The notes below the pieces were generated by a model. It was not told where the DNA came from. It searched no databases and was given only the letters and a program-made list of their open reading frames with translations. The position numbers and the translations under genes are program-made. Source: Bacteroidota bacterium (GTDB taxonomy: Bacteria; Bacteroidota; Bacteroidia; UKL13-3). From it: a stretch of DNA of 64,000 bases. Positions 37,181 through 45,209 of the stretch are shown here, in pieces (position 1 is the stretch's first letter; every line of letters starts with the position of its first letter). The stretch covers positions 310,490 through 374,489 of the forward strand of contig JAIYAT010000020.1 of assembly GCA_027488905.1 (NCBI GenBank). The letters are read 5' to 3'.

Positions 37181-37804
37181 ATGAGTCAACTTAATCAATT
37201 AGGAATTACCGTTGGAAAAAATAAAAAAGCAAATATTGTATTTGATAGTTTGATTCCAAATTTTTTAAATGTAAAGTATAAAAAGCCTTCTGAGTATATA
37301 TCAATATATTGGGAAGCCTATCAAAAACATCCTGAAGGCAATAACAACCTTAATGGAAAAATATTTGAATACATCTTGGCAACATTGTGTGTAAGAGAAA
37401 AAATATTACCCCTTTACATGAGTGCAAAGGTTGCATTTGTTCCAAATGTAATTTATGATTTAATGTTTTACACTTCCGATAGAGGACCAATTTGCATTTC
37501 TGCAAAAACTAGTTTAAGGGAACGTTATAAGCAAGCAGATTTAGAAGCGATTGCCCTAAAATATGTTCATAGAAAAGCCTTAAGCTACTTGGTTACATTA
37601 GAAGAAAAAGAGGCAAAAAGTGTAAAACTTAAAATAAAAAGTGGAGATGTAATTGGACTTGATAATGTTGTAGTGGCCACAAATAATGAATTCAATGATC
37701 TTATTGAAGAACTTAAATCATTTAAATTCTCCGAACCACCAACTGTTAAGGTAATAGAAAGTAATCAGATAATAACAATGGATAAAGTAAAAAAGCTTTA
37801 TTAA
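37181..37804 (+). CDS. Probable Type II restriction endonuclease, PD-(D/E)XK-like
   Basis: The 207-residue protein follows the methyltransferase with no gap. It has a candidate PD-(D/E)XK core: Glu63 in GKIFEYILATL, Asp93 in VIYDLMFY and Ser107-Ala-Lys109 in ISAKTSLRERYKQAD. The KTSLRERYKQ segment resembles the post-catalytic helix of several Type II enzymes. Family membership is inferred from position and core pattern; I cannot name the subtype. It is the last plus-strand gene before the convergent DUF262 operon. Confidence 0.75.
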   Translation: MSQLNQLGITVGKNKKANIVFDSLIPNFLNVKYKKPSEYISIYWEAYQKHPEGNNNLNGKIFEYILATLCVREKILPLYMSAKVAFVPNVIYDLMFYTSDRGPICISAKTSLRERYKQADLEAIALKYVHRKALSYLVTLEEKEAKSVKLKIKSGDVIGLDNVVVATNNEFNDLIEELKSFKFSEPPTVKVIESNQIITMDKVKKLY

Positions 37805-37866
37805 AGATTCTCATTTTCAGTAAACTTTAATACTCTTTCGAGATTATTTAAAAAATTTAAATCAAC

Positions 37867-37891
37867 GTTTTGTTTTAGTACAGAACAAAAC
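37867..37891. terminator. Possible bidirectional terminator between the two defence operons
   Basis: GTTTTGTT (37867-37874) and AACAAAAC (37884-37891) form an 8-bp stem with a 9-base loop midway between convergent genes. The stem is AT-rich, so termination would be modest. Confidence 0.4.
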
Positions 37892-37989
37892 TAACCATAA
37901 GTTATTTCCCAAAGCAAACAGGTAATAACATCAATTTCCTTTTAAGTAGCTTTCATTTCCTTAGGCTCGATATTTTATGCTTGCATAAT

Positions 37990-39522
37990 CTAAGTGAGGT
38001 TTTCTATAAAACTAGTATAGTTATACTTACCTATATTCAAAACATTGACTTCTCCATTGATTATAATTAATGCCAATTCGTTATTTGCAACTGCAAATTC
38101 TTTTAAGTTAGTGAACCAAATACGGAAGTCTCCTCTTCCATTTGACCTATATAGGGAAATCTCAGTATCAATTTTAGAAAAATCTTGATTTATGAGAAAA
38201 CCCTTGATTTTAACTTTGTTAAAAGGACCCAATTTCTGTAACTCATAGTTGTGTATTGAATTCTGTTTTAAAAATTCACGTACAATTGATGTTGCATCCA
38301 TAATGCTTTTACTTAACCCAGTTTCAGTTGGGATTAACTTTGCGAAAGAAATACTTTTTTCATTAAATGAGGAAATATTAATATCTGCAATATTTATAAA
38401 ATTATTCTTCACAACGTTGTTTTGAGGTAGTGCTTGTTTAATTAAACTGCCAATTACTTTTCCTCTATGTTCCCTTGCTGATAGTTCGTGGCTGCCTTGT
38501 CGTGATAATTCAAAAAATTTAGTTTCATCTGATGATAATAACATAATTTCATTTTCATCCCCGTTAAAATAAATATCAACTTTGTTTTCTAAATCTAAAA
38601 GCAGTAGTTCTAGTTTTTGAACATCTAAATTACAGTTAGGTTCAATCCTGCTTAACTCAATAATTAATGTAAATAAATTAGCTTTATTAAACCAGTAACT
38701 TCCTTCTGATAATTTTAGTTTCTGAATAGTTTCAATTGCTTTTGTTATTAGGTCTAAAACTTTTGAGTAATTTGTAAATCCTAGATTATATTTTTCAAGA
38801 TAGTAATTAATTCTGGTATTTCTTCCAAAATACTTACCCTCTAATATCGTGGAAGATATCAACATAATATATTGGGAATCAAACATTCTTTTAATGTCAT
38901 TATCTGAGAATATACTATTGTCTTTAAAAAATCTAGTTATTAAATCTCTTGATTCGATTGGAACTAAAATGTCTGTTGATTCTGAAGAAACATCATAATC
39001 TTTATCTGCTAACTGCTTACTAAAAATCGCGAATTCTCCATCTCCAAACTGTGCATTAATTATTTCATTAGCATTTAAAGAATAATCAGTGCTATTAATT
39101 CGTTTAAATATTTCTTTTATATTTTCTGATCCAATATCCTTTAAATCTTTAACCGTCACTGAATAATTCAAAAATTCTTTTTTTTCTTCTATGAGTAAAT
39201 TGTCAAATGGAGTAATTTTACCTTGACTAGCAAAATCATTAACACCCTTAATGTAATCTACAATTGCATTAAGCCGTTGTTGACCATCAACCACTATCTC
39301 TTTTGCTTTTAAATTAAGGACATCCATTTCGGCACTGGCAATATAAACCTCAGGGAATGGATAATTAAGCAGTATGGTTTGTATAAAAGCATACTTGTGT
39401 TGTTTTTTCCATACAAGCTTCCTCTGAAAATTAGGACTGGTATCTAATAGTCCAGAATCAATTTTATTGTACAAGTCTATTATCTTTAGACTATTTGAAG
39501 GTATGCTTTCTTTTAGTTTCAT
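37990..39522 (-). CDS. DUF262 protein, third gene of the methyltransferase-NTase-DUF262 operon
   Basis: The 510-residue protein has a DUF262 (ParB/sulfiredoxin-like) N-terminal domain: FQRKLVW at 32-38, the signature VVDGQQRL at 77-84, and FKRINSTDYSLNANEIINAQ at 139-158. DUF262 proteins such as GmrSD hydrolyse nucleotides and restrict phage DNA. No HNH motif of the DUF1524 type follows. Instead the C-terminus has a compact beta-rich domain with YRSNGRGDFRIWF at 458-470, perhaps for DNA or substrate recognition. It starts 2 bases after the NTase stop on the minus strand. Confidence 0.85.
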   Translation of the reverse strand: MKLKESIPSNSLKIIDLYNKIDSGLLDTSPNFQRKLVWKKQHKYAFIQTILLNYPFPEVYIASAEMDVLNLKAKEIVVDGQQRLNAIVDYIKGVNDFASQGKITPFDNLLIEEKKEFLNYSVTVKDLKDIGSENIKEIFKRINSTDYSLNANEIINAQFGDGEFAIFSKQLADKDYDVSSESTDILVPIESRDLITRFFKDNSIFSDNDIKRMFDSQYIMLISSTILEGKYFGRNTRINYYLEKYNLGFTNYSKVLDLITKAIETIQKLKLSEGSYWFNKANLFTLIIELSRIEPNCNLDVQKLELLLLDLENKVDIYFNGDENEIMLLSSDETKFFELSRQGSHELSAREHRGKVIGSLIKQALPQNNVVKNNFINIADINISSFNEKSISFAKLIPTETGLSKSIMDATSIVREFLKQNSIHNYELQKLGPFNKVKIKGFLINQDFSKIDTEISLYRSNGRGDFRIWFTNLKEFAVANNELALIIINGEVNVLNIGKYNYTSFIENLT

Positions 39523-39524
39523 AA

Positions 39525-40106
39525 TTATCGTATTAAATTTATTTGAATATTTTTAATATTTTGTTCGTGATAAGTTTCAAAAAAATACCAAGATTTATAG
39601 ACTTCAATATTTACCTCTCTGCTATATTTCATTTGATACTCCTCTTGAACTTCACTAATCTCTTTCGTAAGTTTAAAGTCCATCGGTAAAAAACGAGTTG
39701 CGATTTTTCCTTTAAGTGCATATTGAGCCAAACTATTTCGATCTTTCCAAATATTTTTGTAAAAATTGGTATGGGTGTATAATTGTTTTATTGCACTATC
39801 AAAAAGTAGTTGAGATACAATTGCTACGTCTAAATCGGAAATCTTGCTTGAATCAAATTCTCTAAACAAATATAATCCAGGCGCATCCTTTTCAGGTTTA
39901 AGACTAAATCCAAGTTTGCCAGAACCGACAATAACAATGTCTCTAAAATGCACATTTAGTTTTGATGCAATATCTTTTTTAAATTCAAACTCTTCTCCTG
40001 TTTTAATTTTATCAAAAAAATGCGCTTTATTTTCAATCAAATATTTCTGTACCAAAATATCTGACTTATACAAAATACAATGCTTTTTAAATTCTTCTAA
40101 AACCAT
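39525..40106 (-). CDS. Nucleotidyltransferase-fold protein, second gene of the same operon
   Basis: The 193-residue protein has a nucleotidyltransferase core: VGSGKLGFSL (Gly61-Ser62) and SDLDVAIVS with Asp91 and Asp93, the two metal-binding Asp residues of the GS...DxD pattern. The rest (LFDSAIKQLY and YKSWYFFETYHEQNIKNI) recalls NTase-like proteins that occur beside DUF262 genes. Its start codon overlaps the methyltransferase stop by one base (TAATG), and its stop is 2 bases from the DUF262 start. The substrate (tRNA, protein or nucleotide signal) is unknown. Confidence 0.75.
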   Translation of the reverse strand: MVLEEFKKHCILYKSDILVQKYLIENKAHFFDKIKTGEEFEFKKDIASKLNVHFRDIVIVGSGKLGFSLKPEKDAPGLYLFREFDSSKISDLDVAIVSQLLFDSAIKQLYTHTNFYKNIWKDRNSLAQYALKGKIATRFLPMDFKLTKEISEVQEEYQMKYSREVNIEVYKSWYFFETYHEQNIKNIQINLIR

Positions 40107-42328
40107 TATCGTATTTGTTTTAAAATTTCAATTGCGATTGCCTTAGCAAGTAATGGTGGAACAGCATTTCCTACTAAGGTATATTGTGGAACTGTATTTT
40201 TTCTATCATCACCACCAGTAGTTCTTTTCCCTTGAAATACAAAAGAATCATCAAAGGACTGCAATCGAGCCATTTCACGCACTGTTAGCGCTCTTGGAGT
40301 TGAAAAATGAATGTAATCATCTGGTATAGTCATTACTGTAGGACTTTGTGAATTTGGATTCAACACATTATAACTTCTTTTATCAGTATCAAGATTAACT
40401 TTTCTTAAAGCTTCTCTTGCCAATTGATACTCACCGAATTCATGAATAATTGATAGTCTTTTCAATACCTCAACTGTATGATTACTAGTTTTATGATTAT
40501 GTAATTCAGAAACAATATGTTCATTATTCTCTAATTCTTCTATATTTCTTACATAAAAAGGATTTTTAGCATTCTTAAAGCGGTCATTTAACCTACCTTT
40601 TTTTGACCATTCTGCATAAGTCAATCCGCTATTTTCATCAGGCTTACCATCAATATTTCTTTTTTTGATAAGTGCTTTCATTTTTGATGTTGTACCATTG
40701 TATTTGGCCTTTAAATCAATAGGTTCATAATTAAACTTTTCATCATCATTACCAACAAAATCTAAATCATATAAAGCTTCAAAAACAGTTACCTTTTCAG
40801 CTTCACTCACTGTAGGTGGTACTGCTGAAATTAACTTTTGGTCTTTTCTACAGCCAATAAACATAACCCGTTCTCTGTTTTGAGGCACACCGTAATTTGA
40901 GGCCAAAGCCACAAAGGGTTGGTCTATATTATACAAACGTATATGTGCAAGTATTTCCTCAAATTCCTTTTCTGTTTTGCTTCCTAAAACAAAAGGCTTT
41001 AGTCCTTGAATACATTCTTCAAATGAATAATTATAGATTTCTAAGGCACTTATGATTTCAGCAATTTCTATTTCAAAAGCTTTTGCAGGTTTAATGTTAT
41101 TAAAGGCCTCACTAATTTGAGAAATAATAGTATCAGGTTCAATTGCTGTTAAAAATGAATCAAATGGTTCTGCAAAATAATCATTGTCTAAATCGCTATG
41201 TGCCTTTTCTAAAATTACTTTTTTGCGCACATAGGCCAATTCTTTACTACGCTTAAGCAAGTTGAACCCATGTCGAATGGTATTGATATGAATATCAGTT
41301 TTACTAGTCTTATAATCCACTATTTTAGGGGTAAGCATCCTAAACTTATTTTCGACCAATTGCAAATAAGTCTCTCTCAGTTTATCCAACTCCTTTTCCT
41401 TTGCAGATTCAAACTTCATTCTCAAAGCATAACAGTCTAAAGTGAAAAGTTTCTCTTTTTCTAACTTTCTAAGTTTAACTAAAAACTCAGTAAGCTTGTA
41501 AAGCTCTTTTAAGTCGATAATAGACTTTATTTCCTGCAAAATCATTTCTTTAATTTTGCCACCTTCTTTGGTGAGAATCCCTTTAACATTCTCCATTACA
41601 AAGTATTTAGGTCTTAACACCCGAATCACATTTAAATAATGGGCAAACAAATCATCCTTTTTATCAAACTTTTTACGCTTACCAGCTAGGCTAAAACTTT
41701 GGCACGGAGGGCCCCCACAAACTACATCCACTGGTTTGTTTTTAAGCTGTTTTTGCAATTGCTCTAAAAAGTCTGGTTCTGTAATATCTTGGCGAAGAAA
41801 TGCCGCATCCAATCCTAATTGAAAATTGTATCGAGCCAAATGGGTGAGTTCGCAATTCTCATTGATGTCACTTCCTAGTAAGAATTCAAAATACTTATTT
41901 TCAAATTCTGCCTGCAAAAAGCCTTCACTAAACCCCCCTGCTCCAGCAAATAAATCTACAAAAGTTACCTTTTCTTTACTATCATAAGCATCTAAGTGCT
42001 CCTCAACCATTTTCACCTCTGTATTTAGCTTGCGGCCACTAACCAATGATTGAATTTTCTCCTTAACTTTAGTGGTAGTAAGTTGGTTATGAGGTACAGA
42101 ATTAAAGTGCTTTTCAACTTCACTTTTTAGAAAAGCCAAAAAATTATTGATAGACTTGTGGTCATAGGCTGTATCTTTAACCTTTTGGCCTTTCCCATCC
42201 CAATTTTCTTTATTCGTTTTTTCACCTGTTGCTACCTTAATTTGAGCGTCCTTTTGACGAATAACCAAATGAATTGGTGATCTTTTTTGTTTATCTGCCT
42301 TGTCTAAATAATACTTTACTTGAATCAT
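40106..42328 (-). CDS. Cytosine-5 DNA methyltransferase with N-terminal integrase-type Arm domain
   Basis: The 740-residue protein leads the three-gene operon. Residues 1 to about 95 look like the Arm DNA-binding domain of Bacteroidota tyrosine recombinases (KYYLDKADKQKRSPIHLVIR, VATGEKTNKENWDGKGQKVK, then KSINNFLAFLKSEVEK). The methyltransferase begins at motif I (VDLFAGAGGF, 124-133), with GGPPCQSFSLAG (Cys209), ENV (246-248), QNRERVMFIG (483-492) and LVGNAVPP (718-725). About 220 mostly helical residues are inserted between motifs VI and VIII. No catalytic recombinase residues are present. The upstream DNA has TCCGTAAA direct repeats that this Arm domain might bind. Confidence 0.9.
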   Translation of the reverse strand: MIQVKYYLDKADKQKRSPIHLVIRQKDAQIKVATGEKTNKENWDGKGQKVKDTAYDHKSINNFLAFLKSEVEKHFNSVPHNQLTTTKVKEKIQSLVSGRKLNTEVKMVEEHLDAYDSKEKVTFVDLFAGAGGFSEGFLQAEFENKYFEFLLGSDINENCELTHLARYNFQLGLDAAFLRQDITEPDFLEQLQKQLKNKPVDVVCGGPPCQSFSLAGKRKKFDKKDDLFAHYLNVIRVLRPKYFVMENVKGILTKEGGKIKEMILQEIKSIIDLKELYKLTEFLVKLRKLEKEKLFTLDCYALRMKFESAKEKELDKLRETYLQLVENKFRMLTPKIVDYKTSKTDIHINTIRHGFNLLKRSKELAYVRKKVILEKAHSDLDNDYFAEPFDSFLTAIEPDTIISQISEAFNNIKPAKAFEIEIAEIISALEIYNYSFEECIQGLKPFVLGSKTEKEFEEILAHIRLYNIDQPFVALASNYGVPQNRERVMFIGCRKDQKLISAVPPTVSEAEKVTVFEALYDLDFVGNDDEKFNYEPIDLKAKYNGTTSKMKALIKKRNIDGKPDENSGLTYAEWSKKGRLNDRFKNAKNPFYVRNIEELENNEHIVSELHNHKTSNHTVEVLKRLSIIHEFGEYQLAREALRKVNLDTDKRSYNVLNPNSQSPTVMTIPDDYIHFSTPRALTVREMARLQSFDDSFVFQGKRTTGGDDRKNTVPQYTLVGNAVPPLLAKAIAIEILKQIR

Positions 42329-42366
42329 TTTACGGATGAATTTACGGACACGGACAAATTTACGGA
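42329..42366 (-). promoter_or_regulatory. Three TCCGTAAA direct repeats at the methyltransferase start
   Basis: On the minus strand TCCGTAAA occurs at 42366-42359, 42348-42341 and 42336-42329, the last touching the ATG at 42328. Steps are 18 and 12 bases, and a partial TGTCCG copy lies between the first two. The sites could be operators for self-regulation or leftover recombinase arm sites. Confidence 0.65.
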
Positions 42367-42725
42367 CAGAACTTAAAAATAAAAGGCTTATTGAAAATAA
42401 ATAATTTTAATGCATCACTATTTATTAAAATCAAATTTATCGATGGCTTATTTAAGTAAACTGAAAAAGCTTATAAGCATATGTTAGATATTAATATCAA
42501 CTTGAAACAATCCTTAAAAACACTAGGCATACTTATAACTTCTTATCTGTTGTGTTCTGGCTGTTGGTTACTAACCCTCAGAATTTTCAGGCTCAACCCC
42601 CATCAAAAACCCTTTCATTTTAACCTTGAACATCTTTTAAAAAAACTGTGCTCAAAATTTTGTGCACTACCCTTGCTTGCATTATTCAAGATTTTTTCAA
42701 ATCATGCAGTACCAATGTTAACAAA
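42367..42725. other. Intergenic region right of the defence island
   Basis: This 359-bp AT-rich stretch lies between divergent genes. It has a 10-bp palindrome GCTTATAAGC near 42470 and a weak open frame (42481-42729) with no family resemblance. No promoter box was found. Confidence 0.4.
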
Positions 42726-43460
42726 ATGAAAACCCTAAAGGATGGAACTTTTGCTAAGCAAGCCAGGAATTTATATATATTGATTCAGATGGTAGAAGGC
42801 TTGGAAGGCGATTTTAACCCCAGCAGCCCCGATTTAAAACTTACCCATTTACATGCGCTTAACCAAGCTGCCAACGAGGCCATAGATCATTGGCATCACC
42901 AAGAAAATGTTTACCAAAGGGCAATCTCCTTGCGCAAAGAGGCCTTTGATGCCCTCAATCCATTGATGCACCATGTGCGACGGGAAATCAATATTTGTGG
43001 CATACACGGAAGCGAAAAAGAAGACATCTTGCAAATCATCAAACACATCTATCGTAGCAAAAAACATATAGCTGTTTCTAATGAAGCAGAAGGGGAAGCA
43101 GAGGCTAAGGCGGTTAAAAAAACCAGCTACAAAGGTGTTTCCTTTCACAAAAAGTTAGACGTGTTTGAAAGGATAGTACTCAAATTAGAAACAACAGCTG
43201 CCTACCAAAGTAGCTTTGAGGAGCTAAGCAGTGCTGCCTTGCGAAATAGATTAACTGACCTTAAAACGCTTCAAGGCAAAACCATGTCTGCCCTCCTAGA
43301 TTTACAAAAAGCGCGGTCGGATAGAGACCTACTTTTCCATCATCCCACAACTGGATTGGTGAGCCGGGGTATCCGAATCAAAGAATACCTTAAAATACAT
43401 TTTGCAAAGAATCCTGCACATTTGAAAGGGCTTGCTGCAATTAAACTCACACGCAGGTAA
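42726..43460 (+). CDS. Helical protein of unknown function
   Basis: The 244-residue protein is predicted to be mostly helical with His-rich segments (ANEAIDHWHHQENVYQRAIS) and a Ser/Glu-rich linker around residues 120-140. I recognise no family. I chose ATG at 42726 (MKTLKDGTFAKQARN); the frame is open 78 bases upstream. Its stop is 17 bases before a 14-copy tandem repeat, so it may come from a lineage-specific gene pool. Confidence 0.6.
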   Translation: MKTLKDGTFAKQARNLYILIQMVEGLEGDFNPSSPDLKLTHLHALNQAANEAIDHWHHQENVYQRAISLRKEAFDALNPLMHHVRREINICGIHGSEKEDILQIIKHIYRSKKHIAVSNEAEGEAEAKAVKKTSYKGVSFHKKLDVFERIVLKLETTAAYQSSFEELSSAALRNRLTDLKTLQGKTMSALLDLQKARSDRDLLFHHPTTGLVSRGIRIKEYLKIHFAKNPAHLKGLAAIKLTRR

Positions 43461-43477
43461 TCCTTCATGTTTGCAAC

Positions 43478-43771
43478 TTGTTGCGTCACACTTGGAGTTG
43501 CATGCGTCACATTTGTTATTACATACATCACATTTAAAGTTGCACGTATCGCATTTGGAGTTGAACCTTTCACGTTTGGTATTGCACTCATCACATTCGA
43601 AGTTTCATGGGTCACATCTGGAGTTGCACGCATCAGATCAGGAGTTACACGCGTCACATCTAAAGTTGCACGCCTCATATTTTGTGTTGCATATGTCACA
43701 TTTGGTGTTGAACACATCACACATGCTGTTGCTCAAATCACAATTGATGTTAGTGGTATAACATGTTGTGT
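43478..43771. repeat. 21-bp tandem repeat, 14 degenerate copies
   Basis: The array is exactly 294 bp. A typical unit is TGCACGCGTCACATCTGGAGT-like; the TCACAT and GGAGT/AAAGT parts are best kept. Because 21 is a multiple of three, two plus frames and one minus frame stay open through it, giving 7-residue repeats such as ASHLELH. No spacers or flanking cas genes exist, so it is not CRISPR. Confidence 0.9.
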
Positions 43772-43855
43772 TGGAAGCATCGGGTTTCCCTGCCACAATT
43801 GTGTTTTTGCCAGTTGCAAGGGGCCAGATGCCAGTTGTTTATTATTTTTACCTTA

Positions 43856-43920
43856 TCTGTGAGATCTGTGTAATCTGTTAGAAATCATTTTGGCTCACAG
43901 ATAGCACAGATTTACACAGA
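43856..43920. repeat. Inverted repeat of CTGTG units (REP-like hairpin)
   Basis: TCTGTGAGATCTGTGTAATC on the left pairs with a right arm ending AGATTTACACAGA, over about 26 bp with one gap. Each arm is itself built of ATCTGTG units. Hairpins of this type recur between genes in Bacteroidota genomes. Confidence 0.75.
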
Positions 43921-43951
43921 AGTAGTACTTGCAAAAAGAAATCTTAATAAA

Positions 43952-44548
43952 ATGCGTTTTAAACACATGAAACGTAACCTAATCTTAATTTGCCTCTTTA
44001 TATTACTTAACTTTTTTTCGCTAAATGCACAAAACACTGTTGGACTTAAACTGGCGGAAGCTGCTTTGAGCCTCACCCAACAACAGGTAACCTATGACCC
44101 CTCCTATTTTGTTATCCCCTATCCAAATGGAGATGTGCCGTCTAACAAAGGTGTTTGCACCGATGTGGTGATTAGGGCTTACCGCTTACTTAAAATTGAC
44201 TTGCAGCAATTGGTGCACGAAGACATGAAGGCCAATTTTAAACTATATCCCAAAAATTGGGGCTTGGTTCAACCCGATAAAAACATAGACCACCGCAGGG
44301 TACCCAATTTGATGGTATTCTTTAAACACCATGGAAAAGTGAAACCCATCTCTAAAAATGCGGCCGATTATAGCCCCGGAGATATTGTTTGCTGGCATTT
44401 AGGCAATGGCATTACCCATATTGGAATTGTCTCTAACATAAAATCTGCTGACGGCAAACGCTACCAAATTGTGCACAATATTGGCGCTGGGCAGGTGCTC
44501 GAGGATTGTTTGCTGCTATTTAACATCATTGGGCATTATAGTTACTAA
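43952..44548 (+). CDS. Exported DUF1287 protein, NlpC/P60-like fold
   Basis: The 198-residue protein has a signal peptide (LILICLFILLNFFSLNAQ) and DUF1287 content. VCTDVVIRAYR carries the candidate nucleophile Cys, and DIVCWHLGNGITHIGIVSN carries the candidate His, placed as in papain-like NlpC/P60 enzymes. A cell-wall hydrolase role in the periplasm is possible. The start may be ATG at 43967 instead, removing five residues. The gene ends 12 bases before an exact dispersed motif copy. Confidence 0.85.
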   Translation: MRFKHMKRNLILICLFILLNFFSLNAQNTVGLKLAEAALSLTQQQVTYDPSYFVIPYPNGDVPSNKGVCTDVVIRAYRLLKIDLQQLVHEDMKANFKLYPKNWGLVQPDKNIDHRRVPNLMVFFKHHGKVKPISKNAADYSPGDIVCWHLGNGITHIGIVSNIKSADGKRYQIVHNIGAGQVLEDCLLLFNIIGHYSY

Positions 44549-44559
44549 CCTTAATGGGT

Positions 44560-44574
44560 TTCGGTTTGAACCAA
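44560..44574 (-). repeat. Dispersed motif TTGGTTCAAACCGAA, exact copy
   Basis: This minus-orientation copy lies in the 62-bp gap between the DUF1287 and DUF4256 genes. Confidence 0.7.
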
Positions 44575-44598
44575 AGTAAATTTTCATAAAACTTTAAA

Positions 44599-44606
44599 TA
44601 CTTTTG
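44599..44606 (+). promoter_or_regulatory. -7 box TACTTTTG before the DUF4256 gene
   Basis: The box matches TAnnTTTG and ends 4 bases before the ATG at 44611, the same spacing as at the DUF4159 gene. No TTG was found at the expected -33 position, so the call is tentative. Confidence 0.45.
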
Positions 44607-44610
44607 GGGC

Positions 44611-45168
44611 ATGAAAAAACTACTCGATGCCAACCAAACTTCTCAATTGTTAGCAAGCTTAGCCAAGCGTTTTGAGCAAAACCTCCACAGGCACAAAGCA
44701 GTTCAATGGAGCGAGGTGCTTGAAAAGTTAGAAGCCCAACCTCAAAAATTGGTTTCGCTTTGGCTAATGGAGGAGCGCGGTGGTGAGCCAGACATTATTG
44801 GTATCGACCCAAGCTCACAAAGTTTAGCTTTTTATGATTGCGCAGCAGAAAGTCCAAAAGAACGCCGCAGCCTTTGCTATGATGAAGCGGCTTTGGCTTC
44901 CCGCAAAGAAAACAAACCCAAAGGCAGTGCAGTAGGTATGGCCACGGAAATGGGTATCACTTTGCTCAATGAAGCCCAGTATAGGCATTTACAGCAATTA
45001 CAGTCGGTAGACCTAAAAACTTCTAGTTGGTTGCTATCACCGGCCAATATTAGAAAATTAGGCGGTGCCATTTTTGGAGACAATAGATTTGAAACCATTT
45101 TTATTTATCACAATGGGGCCGAGTCTTACTATGGCTCAAGAGGGTTTAGAGGCTGTTTAACGCTTTGA
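44611..45168 (+). CDS. DUF4256 protein
   Basis: The 185-residue cytoplasmic protein matches DUF4256 over its whole length: LASLAKRFEQNLHRHKAVQW, EERGGEPDIIGIDPSSQSL, YDCAAESPKERRSLCYDE, and a C-terminal FETIFIYHNGAESYYGSRGF. The function of the family is unknown. The gene probably has its own promoter immediately upstream. Confidence 0.9.
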   Translation: MKKLLDANQTSQLLASLAKRFEQNLHRHKAVQWSEVLEKLEAQPQKLVSLWLMEERGGEPDIIGIDPSSQSLAFYDCAAESPKERRSLCYDEAALASRKENKPKGSAVGMATEMGITLLNEAQYRHLQQLQSVDLKTSSWLLSPANIRKLGGAIFGDNRFETIFIYHNGAESYYGSRGFRGCLTL

Positions 45169-45209
45169 TGACTCAGCGTTATATAAACAAACATTTAACA
45201 TAAATACAA

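Noticed and set aside
37805-37989. Small RNA gene in the gap between the two defence operons
   Set aside because: Only an AT-rich 8-bp stem is visible, without a promoter.
42481-42729. 82-residue frame on the plus strand
   Set aside because: No family resemblance, low-complexity hydrophobic and basic mix, and overlap with the next gene's upstream region.
43478-43771. CRISPR array
   Set aside because: The units are contiguous with no spacers, vary in sequence, and no cas gene is near.
43340-43862. Three overlapping open frames of 109-131 codons across the tandem repeat
   Set aside because: They are open because the 21-bp period preserves frame. None has a ribosome-binding site or family match, so no CDS was called.
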